The notes: generated by a model not told the origin, from the sequence alone. Counted from the first letter of the stretch, positions 7,092 to 14,137 are shown. The stretch: 15,430 nt of DNA from CALMZN01 sp964540095 (GCA_964540095.1 CAZILH010000022.1:1-15430); one strand, 5' to 3'. Numbers and translations are program-made.

Positions 7092-7550
7092 ATGGCGGAA
7101 TATTTTACTAGCTATCTAAAAACACCAATTGGTCTGTTGGCAGTCATTGCCACGGACCAATTTGTTGTTGAAGTCGATTTTGTGACTCGCCAGAAAAGTT
7201 GTAGAGGCAATAAGATCTCTAGGGCGACAGCCAAAGAACTAAGTGAGTATTTTGCTAAAACCAGAAAAAAGTTTTCTGTACCAATATTTTGTACAGGAAC
7301 TATTTGGCAAAATAAAGTTTGGCAGAAATTATTAGATGTGCCTTATGGCACTGTGATTTCCTATCAGGATTTGGCCGCAGGAGTGGGTAAGCCAAAAAGC
7401 GCTAGAGCCATCGGTCAGGCCGTCAATAAAAATCCAATTGCTATTATTGTGCCCTGCCATCGCGTGATTGGCAGTAGGGGAGATTTGGTGGGCTATGCCG
7501 GCGGTCTGAAGAAAAAGGAATATTTACTAAAATTGGAAAGTAGATTATAG
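7092..7550 (+). CDS. ogt: Methylated-DNA-protein cysteine methyltransferase
   Basis: 152 residues covering the O6-alkylguanine alkyltransferase domain. The acceptor motif PCHRVIG places the active cysteine at Cys122. Also present are the helix-turn-helix region VPYGTVISYQDLAAGVGKP (83-101), the arginine finger in ARAIGQAVNKNP (104-115) and the C-terminal GYAGGLKKKEYLLKLE. The enzyme moves alkyl groups from O6-guanine or O4-thymine onto its own cysteine in a single-use reaction. The N-terminal region is shorter than in E. coli Ada/Ogt but typical of compact genomes. It is the last gene of the operon and is followed by a strong terminator 6 bases later. Confidence 0.92.
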   Translation: MAEYFTSYLKTPIGLLAVIATDQFVVEVDFVTRQKSCRGNKISRATAKELSEYFAKTRKKFSVPIFCTGTIWQNKVWQKLLDVPYGTVISYQDLAAGVGKPKSARAIGQAVNKNPIAIIVPCHRVIGSRGDLVGYAGGLKKKEYLLKLESRL

Positions 7551-7556
7551 AAGCGA

Positions 7557-7601
7557 CCCTGCACCGGAGCCACGCGAGTGGCGACTGGTGCGGGGTTTTT
7601 T
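7557..7601 (+). terminator. Strong two-tier terminator after ogt
   Basis: An outer 9-bp stem (7557-7565 with 7587-7595, one T-G pair) encloses an inner GCCAC-GCGA-GTGGC stem (7569-7582) with a GNRA tetraloop. TTTTTT follows at 7596-7601. The -35 box of the next promoter begins only 3 bases later. Confidence 0.9.
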
Positions 7602-7604
7602 GTG

Positions 7605-7633
7605 TTGACAGCCCAATTAATGTATTATAGTAT
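7605..7633 (+). promoter_or_regulatory. Promoter of winged-helix cassette A
   Basis: A perfect TTGACA (7605-7610) with a 17-base spacer to TAGTAT (7628-7633). TATAGT at 7626-7631 is an alternative with a 15-base spacer. The predicted start is near 7640, giving a leader of about 61 bases that contains a small hairpin, CTGATC-GCG-GATCAG (7643-7657). Confidence 0.65.
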
Positions 7634-7700
7634 ATTTTTGTTCTGATCGCGGATCAGCTGTTCTAGTCATTGACCAGCCATGTTTTCCAGGAGGCGACAA

Positions 7701-8144
7701 ATGATAGACCTATTGTTTTTTTTCACAGTAGCTTTCTTAGCACTGGCCGGTTTTGTGCACCCTGCTTTCGTTTTCGGTGCCATGGCCTGTGTAATTGGTG
7801 TTTTTTTGTTAGACCGGCAAAGGGAGTTGGCTCATCAGGAGGAGATGGCACAATACATGACGGACAGTCGTCAATTCAGTATCAGGGATGATATCCACAG
7901 CGAGTACAGGCCGAAGAATGTTGGTATTGAGCTTAGCGAGTTGCTCAAGAATCCGATCTATCGGGTGATGAATGATCACCGCTATCAGATGACGGCTAAG
8001 ACCATCTGCCAGAAGGCGGTGGCTGGGTATGGTCTGGATCTTGTAGAAGCCATGGATCTTTTCATTCGGCTGAGTGATGACACTGGTGTGGTCAAAAGAC
8101 GGTTGAGCAGGAAGGGCAAGTGGCTCTTCTGGCTGACTGATTGA
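7701..8144 (+). CDS. Cassette A: membrane-anchored probable winged-helix protein
   Basis: 147 residues from the ATG at 7701, chosen because AGGAGG (7689-7694) lies 6 bases upstream. An in-frame ATG at 7680 has no such site. Two hydrophobic helices (about 3-18 and 20-37) are followed by a charged linker and a C-terminal domain of about 65 residues (80-147). That domain reads as helices, MTAKTICQKA, then FIRLSDDTGVVKRRLSRKGKWLFWLT, consistent with a winged helix ending in a beta hairpin. Base composition is closer to balanced than its neighbours. The gene stands alone between its own promoter and terminator. I do not recognise a named family. The winged-helix call is fold-level pattern reading, and DNA, RNA or protein binding are all possible. 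Confidence 0.72.
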   Translation: MIDLLFFFTVAFLALAGFVHPAFVFGAMACVIGVFLLDRQRELAHQEEMAQYMTDSRQFSIRDDIHSEYRPKNVGIELSELLKNPIYRVMNDHRYQMTAKTICQKAVAGYGLDLVEAMDLFIRLSDDTGVVKRRLSRKGKWLFWLTD

Positions 8145-8150
8145 ACGCAG

Positions 8151-8192
8151 GGGTATTCTTTTGGGCTTTGGCTCGAGAGAATACCCTTTTTT
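8151..8192 (+). terminator. Terminator of cassette A
   Basis: GGGTATTCT (8151-8159) pairs perfectly with AGAATACCC (8178-8186), followed by TTTTTT. The 18-base loop ends in the palindrome CTCGAG. Confidence 0.85.
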
Positions 8193-8230
8193 ATTTGGTT
8201 AAAAATAAGGTTTTTTAGCAGTTTTTACTC

Positions 8231-8259
8231 TTGACAACTTACGTTTTATATGCTATGAT
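8231..8259 (+). promoter_or_regulatory. Strong extended -10 promoter of cassette B
   Basis: A perfect TTGACA (8231-8236), 17-base spacer and TATGAT (8254-8259), with a TGC extension directly upstream of the -10. The predicted start is near 8266, leaving a leader of about 107 bases. Confidence 0.75.
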
Positions 8260-8296
8260 ATAATGTTTCATAGTTCATCAAACATTAATTTTGAAG

Positions 8297-8372
8297 CATT
8301 TTGGCCATAAAAGGCCAATGAATGTGATATAAGTCGTAACTGTCCCTGGTCCCAAACCATTGGAGGCACGTC
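8297..8372 (+). promoter_or_regulatory. Structured leader of cassette B with possible Shine-Dalgarno masking
   Basis: A perfect stem TTGGCC-ATAAAA-GGCCAA (8301-8318) can be extended by CATT/AATG. Its 3' side contains CCAATG (8315-8320), which can instead pair with CATTGG (8358-8363). That second site overlaps the Shine-Dalgarno GGAGG (8362-8366), 6 bases before the ATG. A local CCAA-ACCA-TTGG hairpin (8352-8363) also covers it. Mutually exclusive pairings of this kind allow translational control, but no known riboswitch class is recognised. Confidence 0.4.
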
Positions 8373-8723
8373 ATGAATTCGATTTTTATTCTCGTCGTCA
8401 TCGCTCTCCTGCTGATCATCCTGTACGAGTTGACCATCCACCCGATGGTTCGCAGGGCGCGCGAGGATCTGGCCATCGAGGCCAAGCTCATGCGGATCAA
8501 GGAGGTCGATCAGTCGATGAGCGAGAGCGTGCTCGCGCTCATGCAGAGGGCGAAGCACCCCATGACCGTCGGCATGGTCATGCGGCGCCTCTACCCGTGG
8601 ACGGATCGGAACTACTTCCTTTTCAACCTGGTCAAGTCCAATCTCCAGGCGCTGGCCCGCGACGGGTCGGCGAGGTGCTGGAAGTCGAGCCGGGGCAACT
8701 TGGTCTACGAGGTCCACGCCTAG
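8373..8723 (+). CDS. Cassette B: GC-rich membrane-anchored probable winged-helix protein
   Basis: 116 residues. One N-terminal membrane helix (about 3-19), a basic/acidic helical linker (26-50) and a C-terminal domain (about 51-114) reading VLALMQRAKHPMTVGMVMRR, then LVKSNLQALARDGSARCWKS and a final RGNLVYEV. This is a good fit to a winged helix with recognition helix and wing. The layout parallels cassette A, with the MT dipeptide at the same place and a similar final hairpin. G and C strongly dominate third codon positions (local GC about 60 percent by hand count over 120 bases), unlike the AT-rich genes on both sides, which points to a different origin or selection. A Shine-Dalgarno (GGAGG) precedes the start. 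No named family is recognised. Confidence 0.75.
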   Translation: MNSIFILVVIALLLIILYELTIHPMVRRAREDLAIEAKLMRIKEVDQSMSESVLALMQRAKHPMTVGMVMRRLYPWTDRNYFLFNLVKSNLQALARDGSARCWKSSRGNLVYEVHA

Positions 8724-8752
8724 GCGCGGGCCAGTAGCCAACAGTGATTCAC

Positions 8753-8789
8753 GGCGCTCGAGAAACCCTTCTCGAGCGCCTTTCTTTTT
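8753..8789 (+). terminator. Strong terminator of cassette B
   Basis: A perfect 12-bp stem, GGCGCTCGAGAA (8753-8764) with its complement (8769-8780), ACCC loop, and TTTCTTTTT tail. Confidence 0.92.
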
Positions 8790-8823
8790 GACTAAAAATC
8801 GTATTTCGCCTAATATAAGCTTA

Positions 8824-8936
8824 TGTATCCCGTTAGAAATTCATTAAACTAGGTTTAGTGGAAAAAATAATGGGTTTATTGATAAATTTTATTTTTTAGT
8901 TATATGTTTAATTATTTAAATTTCTAACGGGATGCA
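8824..8936. repeat. 18-bp inverted repeat flanking a 77-base AT-rich spacer, touching the dnaG start
   Basis: The arm at 8824-8841 (core ATCCCGTTAGAAATT) has its reverse complement at 8919-8936 (core AATTTCTAACGGGAT), with only one G-T mispair in 18. The right arm includes the dnaG ATG at 8932. The spacer holds no ORF. The core resembles, from memory, palindromic GTTAGAAATTTCTAAC-type repeats between genes in CPR genomes; not verified. Confidence 0.8.
8879..8908 (+). promoter_or_regulatory. Possible dnaG promoter inside the inverted repeat
   Basis: TTGATA (8879-8884) with an 18-base spacer to TATGTT (8903-8908), or TATATG with a 16-base spacer. The fit is moderate. It lies in the spacer of the inverted repeat and would give a leader of about 17 bases. 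Confidence 0.35.
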
Positions 8937-10719
8937 GAACCCGGTGGAAGAAATAAAAGCCAAGTTGGATGTAGCTGACATTATCTCTACCTATATTACT
9001 TTGAATTCGACTGGCTCCAATCTCAAAGCGCGCTGTCCCTTTCACAATGAAAAAACAGCCAGTTTTATGGTTTCTCGGGAAAAGCAAATTTGGCATTGTT
9101 TTGGTTGTGGCAAGGGCGGGGATATTTTTACCTTTATTCAAGAATATGAGGGCTTGAGTTTTTCGGAAGCTATCAAACTGCTAGCCGAGAAAGCCAATGT
9201 TTCTTTATCTGGCTATCAAGCATTACCTAAGGAAAATTTTAATCTTTTGTTTGAGATCAATCACTTGATCGCCGAAAAATATCAAGCCAATCTTTTTGAT
9301 AAAAGTGAAACCAGCGTCAAAGTTTTGAATTATCTTTTGTCTCGGGGTTTGACCACAGATAGTATAAAAAAATGGGGTTTGGGTTTGAGCACTGAGTCCT
9401 GGGATGAAGCTCTGCAGTATTTGAAAAGCCAGAAATTTTCGGATACGGATATTTTTCAAGCTGGCATTTCGGTCAAGAAAAAAGATGGCAGTGGCTATGT
9501 GGATCGCTTTCGTAAGCGCTTGATGTTTCCTATATTTGACACGGCTGGGCGAGTAGTGGCTTTTACTTCGCGTACTTTGCAGGGCATTGTTTATCAGGAT
9601 GAAGATTTTGGCGGTAAGTATATCAATAGCCCGCAGACCAATATTTACGATAAAAGCAAAATACTATATGGCTGGCATCTAGCCAAAGCCGCCATCAAAC
9701 AAAAAGATTATTTGATTATTGTGGAAGGCAATCTTGACGCTATTTTGAGCCAGCAAGCTGGCACCACCAATACCGTGGCAGTTTCTGGTACGGCTCTGAC
9801 CATTGATCACCTGAAGCTGATCAAGCGCTATACCAACAATGTCATTTTAGCTTTTGATGGCGATACAGCTGGCTCCAATGCCGCTTTGCGCAGTATTACT
9901 TTGGCTTGGGCCCAAGAAATGAATATGAAAATTTTGGTCTTGCCACAAAATCAAGATCCGGCCGATATAGTAAAGAGCGATAAAAACTTGTGGTTGAAAC
10001 TAGTCCGTGATTCTATACAGGTGATGGATTATTATTTTCAGCGGGTTTTATCGGGCGTGGATTTGAATCGCGCTGATCACAAAAAAATTGCCGTGCAAAA
10101 ATTATTGCCGATTATAAAATATCTAAAAAGCGCGGTTGAACAATCTCATTATTTGCAACTGTTGGCTGATAAATTACACTTGCCTTTGGAGATTTTGCAG
10201 AGCGATCTCAAGCAAGTCAGTAGTTTTTTGGAAAATGTCCGGCCAGAAAAGAAAGTAATAGCCATCAAAAAACCGAGCACTGGTTTTTTGAGCGAAGAAT
10301 TATTAGGCATTGTGTTTTTTCGAAATAATTATCTAGAGCGCCTAGTCAATGAGCTGGAGCCAGAAATGATGGAAGAGAGTTTATTAGATCTTTACAAAAA
10401 GGTAATAATCTATTATACTAAGCAACATAATTTAGATAATTTTATTGATTGGCCTGAGCTGGAAGTTGAGGCCAAACAGCAGTATATTCGTCTATTAATG
10501 TCGGCCGAGCAAAACATGGCTGATTTGTCGGGTCAAGAGCTAGACAGCAACTTCAATGTTTCCTTGGAAAGATTGAAAAGTAATAGATTCCAAGAGCGCC
10601 GTCAGCTTTTGATTGAACAATTGCGTCAGGCCGAGCTAAAAAATGATACACTGACCCAAGATCAAATTACCCATCAAATTAATTTATTAAATAAGGAAAT
10701 AACTAAACTACAGCGCTAA
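8932..10719 (+). CDS. dnaG: DNA primase
   Basis: 595 residues, the usual length. It synthesises the RNA primers used by the replisome. The CHC2 zinc-binding domain is at the start (Cys35, His38, Cys56, Cys59 in CPFHNEKTASF...HCFGCGKGGD). The RNA-polymerase-like core carries RFRKRLMFPIFD (192-203) and KYINSPQT (229-236). The TOPRIM centre is IVEGNLDA (263-270, Glu265) with FDGDTAG (308-314, Asp309, Asp311). The C-terminal 200 residues are the less conserved helicase-interaction region. The start MQNPVEEIKAKLDVADIIS matches the normal DnaG N-terminus, so the ATG at 8932 is right even though it lies in an inverted-repeat arm. It overlaps rpoD by one base (TAATG). Confidence 0.97.
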   Translation: MQNPVEEIKAKLDVADIISTYITLNSTGSNLKARCPFHNEKTASFMVSREKQIWHCFGCGKGGDIFTFIQEYEGLSFSEAIKLLAEKANVSLSGYQALPKENFNLLFEINHLIAEKYQANLFDKSETSVKVLNYLLSRGLTTDSIKKWGLGLSTESWDEALQYLKSQKFSDTDIFQAGISVKKKDGSGYVDRFRKRLMFPIFDTAGRVVAFTSRTLQGIVYQDEDFGGKYINSPQTNIYDKSKILYGWHLAKAAIKQKDYLIIVEGNLDAILSQQAGTTNTVAVSGTALTIDHLKLIKRYTNNVILAFDGDTAGSNAALRSITLAWAQEMNMKILVLPQNQDPADIVKSDKNLWLKLVRDSIQVMDYYFQRVLSGVDLNRADHKKIAVQKLLPIIKYLKSAVEQSHYLQLLADKLHLPLEILQSDLKQVSSFLENVRPEKKVIAIKKPSTGFLSEELLGIVFFRNNYLERLVNELEPEMMEESLLDLYKKVIIYYTKQHNLDNFIDWPELEVEAKQQYIRLLMSAEQNMADLSGQELDSNFNVSLERLKSNRFQERRQLLIEQLRQAELKNDTLTQDQITHQINLLNKEITKLQR

Positions 10720-12017
10720 TGACGACTGTAAAAAAGGCCAAAAGCCAAAAAAAATTGAATAAAAAACTCAAAACTGCTGTCAAACACAGCAGACCCAAGC
10801 CGCACAAGGCAAAAGCAACGCCGAAAAAAAAATCGGCGAAAAAAAATTTAAGGCCCAAGAAGACTAAGCCTGCAAAAAAATTAGTCACTAAAAAAAGTAA
10901 AGTAATAGTCAAAGTAAAAAGCCCCAAAGCTGAGATCAGCGATGAGGTTATTCAAGCTTTGCTAAAAAAAACTCACTCCCGAGGATTTGTCACTCAAGAG
11001 GAAATTTTGCGCACCTTTACTGATGTGGAGGACTACATTGGTAAGTATGAAGAATTTTTGGATAAATTAGAGGATTTAGCCATTCAGGTAATTTCGACTG
11101 AAGGCAATATTTTGGATTCTGGCATCAAGGGCGAGGACATTGTGTCCAAATCAGGTATCCAAGCTGATGAAAAGCGTGGTGATCTGACAGACATTGCCGC
11201 CGACTCTATTCAGATGTATTTGCGGGAGATTGGCAAAGTGACTCTGTTGGTGCAAGAAGAAGAAATGATGCTGGCCAAGCGCAAAGAAAAAGGCGACTTG
11301 GAAGCCAAGAAAAAATTGATTGAGTCCAACTTGAGGTTGGTAGTCAGTATTGCCAAAAAATTCACTGGCCGTTCTTTGACTCTATTAGATCTCATTCAAG
11401 AGGGGAATATTGGCTTGTTTCGGGCGGTAGAAAAATTTGATTATCGCAAGGGTTTCAAATTTTCTACTTATGCTACTTGGTGGATCAGGCAAGCCATCAC
11501 TCGCGCTTTGGCTGATCAGTCACGCACTATTCGTATTCCGGTACACATGGTCGAAACCATCAATCGCTTTAATCAAATTGAGCGTCGTTTGGTGCAAGAG
11601 TTGGGTCGTGATCCGCTACCAGAGGAGATTGCCGTGGAAATGGGCGAGGATATTGATAAGATCAGACAGATTATCAAGATTTCTCAAGAGACCGTGTCGC
11701 TAGAGGCCTCGGTCGGTGATGATGACGACGACAGCACTTTGGGTGATTTTATTGAAGATGAAAAAAACATCAGCCCAGATCGCGTGGCGGCTATGAAATT
11801 ATTAAGCGATCATGTTCGTCATGTGATTTGCGACTTGACTCCGCGTGAGCAAAAAATTCTAGAAATGCGTTTTGGTTTGACTGATGGCGTAGCGCACACC
11901 TTGGAAGAGGTGGGTCAGGAATTTGGGGTGACCAGAGAGCGTATCAGGCAGATTGAAGCCAAAGCCCTAGAGCGCATCAAAAAACACGAAGACATGCGCA
12001 AACTTAGAGATTATTAA
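10719..12017 (+). CDS. rpoD: Primary RNA polymerase sigma factor with lysine-rich N-terminal tail
   Basis: 432 residues of sigma-70 type. Residues 1-70 form a tail with 28 lysines and no acidic residue. A region 1.1-like segment follows (about 73-125). Region 1.2 begins at DSIQMYLREIG (162-172). Region 2 spans about 195-270, with the core-binding and -10 segments RLVVSIAKKFTGRSLTLLDL and FSTYATWWIRQAITRALADQ. Region 3 spans 271-345 and region 4 spans 370-430, with the helix-turn-helix LEEVGQEFGVTRERIRQIEA contacting the -35. Regions 2 and 4 are fully conserved, consistent with the TTGACA/TATAAT promoters found here. The ATG overlaps the dnaG stop by one base, the classic dnaG-rpoD macromolecular-synthesis arrangement, here without an adjacent rpsU. 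Confidence 0.96.
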   Translation: MTTVKKAKSQKKLNKKLKTAVKHSRPKPHKAKATPKKKSAKKNLRPKKTKPAKKLVTKKSKVIVKVKSPKAEISDEVIQALLKKTHSRGFVTQEEILRTFTDVEDYIGKYEEFLDKLEDLAIQVISTEGNILDSGIKGEDIVSKSGIQADEKRGDLTDIAADSIQMYLREIGKVTLLVQEEEMMLAKRKEKGDLEAKKKLIESNLRLVVSIAKKFTGRSLTLLDLIQEGNIGLFRAVEKFDYRKGFKFSTYATWWIRQAITRALADQSRTIRIPVHMVETINRFNQIERRLVQELGRDPLPEEIAVEMGEDIDKIRQIIKISQETVSLEASVGDDDDDSTLGDFIEDEKNISPDRVAAMKLLSDHVRHVICDLTPREQKILEMRFGLTDGVAHTLEEVGQEFGVTRERIRQIEAKALERIKKHEDMRKLRDY

Positions 12018-12037
12018 TTATTAAGCTTCTTACATAT

Positions 12038-12496
12038 ATGTTTATGACGGCCCACACCTCGGTGGCCTTGTGGCTGACTACCAAGTTGCTTAATCCTTGG
12101 CTGGCTTTTGTGCTCGGCTTTGTCATGCACTTTTTTTTGGATTTTTTACCGCACGGCGATAGTGATTTTGATTATCACAAAAAAAATGAGCATGAGCAGA
12201 AAATTTTTGAGCTCAAGATTGCCGGAATTGATGTCATTTTTTCAATCATCTTGATATATTCTTTTTTGACATCCCAAATTGATTTCAATCAATATATTTT
12301 GTTGGCCGCACTGCTTGGCTCTTGGGTACCGGATTGGATTTGGATGGCCAGTGATTATCTGCATTTGAAATTCATGGGCTGGTACAATAGATTTCATGTC
12401 AAAGTGCACAATCTAATTGGTTATGATTTTACTATGCCCTTTGGGCTTACCTTTCAGATTCTAGTGACTATATTTTTTACAGCTTTAGTGTTTTAA
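12038..12496 (+). CDS. YdjM-like membrane-bound putative metal-dependent hydrolase
   Basis: 152 residues with about three or four hydrophobic helices. The N-terminal MTAHTSVALWL, the GFVMHFFLDFLPHGD block (27-41; His31, Asp35, His39, Asp41), Asp99 in WVPDW and His120/His124 resemble the His/Asp pattern of the YdjM/DUF457 group of inner-membrane putative metal-dependent hydrolases. The substrate is unknown. ATG at 12038 and the in-frame ATG at 12044 are both possible starts; the second would put TAH right at the N-terminus as is common. It lies 20 bases after rpoD and 1 base before the glycosyltransferase. Confidence 0.65.
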   Translation: MFMTAHTSVALWLTTKLLNPWLAFVLGFVMHFFLDFLPHGDSDFDYHKKNEHEQKIFELKIAGIDVIFSIILIYSFLTSQIDFNQYILLAALLGSWVPDWIWMASDYLHLKFMGWYNRFHVKVHNLIGYDFTMPFGLTFQILVTIFFTALVF

Positions 12497-12497
12497 A

Positions 12498-14123
12498 ATG
12501 CGGAACAAGTTATTAAAACTTTATCAAAACCAAATGTTTATTTGGTTTTGTTATTTATTAGTAGCTTGGCTTTTGTATTTTAGAGTGCTGAGCAATTTTT
12601 TTGTTAGTGATGATTTTCATTGGTTGTCGCTAGCCAAAAGTCGACCTTGGGATTGGTCAATTTTTATTACTAATTATGAAGGCCTTAAATTAGGCGGCTC
12701 TTATAATCCGCTGTTGTTTGTTTTTTGGAAAGTGGCTTTTGGACTTTTTGGTTTGCATTATCAGTGGTATCACGCGATTAGTATATTGTTGCACGCCACC
12801 AACGCTTGGCTGGTTTATATTTTGGCCAAAAAATTATTAGGTCAGTATCAAGCCAGAGCCGCTTATTGGGCTAGCTTGTCGGGCATGTTTTTTCTGTTGT
12901 GGCCAGTGCAAGTTGAAGCCATTTCTTGGATTGCGGCTTGGCCACACCTCTTTGGCACTTTGTTTTATTTATTGTCTTTGATATTCTATCTGAAATTTTT
13001 GCCAGCCAAAAAACATTTTGTTTTATTTTTATCAGTTACCTTTTTTGTGTTGGGCTTGATGTGCAAGGAGATTGTCATGACCTTGCCACTGGCTATTATT
13101 CTTGTCAATTTATATTTAAAAAATAAAATATTTAGCAAAAATATATTGCCCTATTTTTTCTGGTTGATTATCTTTTTTGTTTTACGCTGGCAAGCTACGG
13201 GGCAGTTTTTTGGCTATTATGGTCAGGCCAGCTTGGGGCTGAAGATAAATGAATGGTTGGGAAATTTAGCAATTATTTTTTTGGCCTGGCCGAGTGCTGG
13301 TTATTTTCAGACAATTTTTTATAAAGTTTGGTATCATTATCTTTGGTTTTTAGCCGGTGCTTTGGCTTTGTTTTTGGTGGTTTATATATTTTATTTGTGG
13401 TTTTATAAAAACAAGCAACGGCTTTATCTTTTTCTTTTGTTAATTTTAAGCTGCTTGCCAGTGTTGCCCTTGGGTTTGCATCGCACGACATTTGCCGGAG
13501 AAAGATATTTGTATTTGCCGACAGTTTTTTTTGTGATTTGGTTTATCTCACTGTTGGCTGATTTGAAACTGGCCATCAACAAAAAAATGGTCATAATATT
13601 TTTTATGGCCTTTTGTTCAATGGTGATTATAAATGATAAAAATATAATTTGGTCAAAGGCCGCTACTTTAAGTAGACAGATAGTGACAAGTTATGCTGAT
13701 TTGCATCTTGAGTCAGATGCTAAAGTAATCAGCGTGGCTTTGCCTGATAATTTGCAAGGCGCAGAAGTTTTTAGAAATAATTTACAGCAAGCTTTGGAAC
13801 TGTATTACCCGGGCAGTCATCCGCAGATTATGTCTTTGCCGGTCTATGTGCAATTAAAAAATTACAATGTAAATCAACATTTGTTGCGCTGGCGCACGGA
13901 TGAGCAAGGTTGGTTTTTGGAAAGCATTGATCGTAGTTTTGTGGTCACTGGCTTGACCTCTGTTACAATCAATCAAGTATATTTTGAATTGTGGCATTAT
14001 AATTATCAAAATTATACAGCGGATCTAGCGCGTCTTATGCCAGAAGCAGAGTTGCTCTCGGCACTGCGACAGGGGACAGTCAAATGGCTAAGTTTTGATC
14101 AGGGGAGATTGATTGTTAAATAA
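12498..14123 (+). CDS. GT-C fold membrane glycosyltransferase, TMTC/PMT-like
   Basis: 541 residues. Roughly ten membrane helices fill residues 10-400, and a soluble C-terminal part spans about 405-541. The first external loop has SDDFHW (Asp38, Asp39), the acidic pair expected near the catalytic site of GT-C enzymes that use polyprenyl-phosphate sugars. YNPLLFVFWKVAFGLFGLHY (69-88), WPVQVEAISWI (135-145) and GERYLYLP (about 332-339) recall protein O-mannosyltransferases of the TMTC type, but no TPR repeats are present. Likely role: transfer of a lipid-linked sugar to an external acceptor (protein or glycan). Donor and acceptor cannot be determined. It starts 1 base after the previous stop and ends in a bidirectional terminator. 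Confidence 0.75.
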   Translation: MRNKLLKLYQNQMFIWFCYLLVAWLLYFRVLSNFFVSDDFHWLSLAKSRPWDWSIFITNYEGLKLGGSYNPLLFVFWKVAFGLFGLHYQWYHAISILLHATNAWLVYILAKKLLGQYQARAAYWASLSGMFFLLWPVQVEAISWIAAWPHLFGTLFYLLSLIFYLKFLPAKKHFVLFLSVTFFVLGLMCKEIVMTLPLAIILVNLYLKNKIFSKNILPYFFWLIIFFVLRWQATGQFFGYYGQASLGLKINEWLGNLAIIFLAWPSAGYFQTIFYKVWYHYLWFLAGALALFLVVYIFYLWFYKNKQRLYLFLLLILSCLPVLPLGLHRTTFAGERYLYLPTVFFVIWFISLLADLKLAINKKMVIIFFMAFCSMVIINDKNIIWSKAATLSRQIVTSYADLHLESDAKVISVALPDNLQGAEVFRNNLQQALELYYPGSHPQIMSLPVYVQLKNYNVNQHLLRWRTDEQGWFLESIDRSFVVTGLTSVTINQVYFELWHYNYQNYTADLARLMPEAELLSALRQGTVKWLSFDQGRLIVK

Positions 14124-14137
14124 TATTAGTAGAAAAT

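Noticed and set aside
7680..7700. Upstream ATG at 7680 (and another-frame start at 7670) for cassette A
   Set aside because: No ribosome site precedes them, and AGGAGG lies between 7680 and 7701 at ideal spacing for the latter.
8268..8741. A 157-codon open frame on the minus strand across cassette B, and a 125-codon frame on the plus strand (8360-8737)
   Set aside because: Both are products of high GC in the real gene: the translations are rich in Pro, Arg, His and Asp without any domain, while the 8373 frame has the Shine-Dalgarno, a membrane helix and a sensible domain.
7602..8790. Integron gene cassettes for the two winged-helix genes
   Set aside because: Each has its own promoter and terminator, and no shared attC-like site was found at their borders by eye.
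10824..10846. Runs of nine and eight A in rpoD as a programmed frameshift or slippage site
   Set aside because: The zero frame is open throughout and encodes the full sigma factor; the runs come from lysine codons.
10703..10927. A 74-codon minus-strand frame with a hydrophobic translation
   Set aside because: It is the antisense of the lysine-rich tail (AAA/AAG read as Phe/Leu) and overlaps rpoD.
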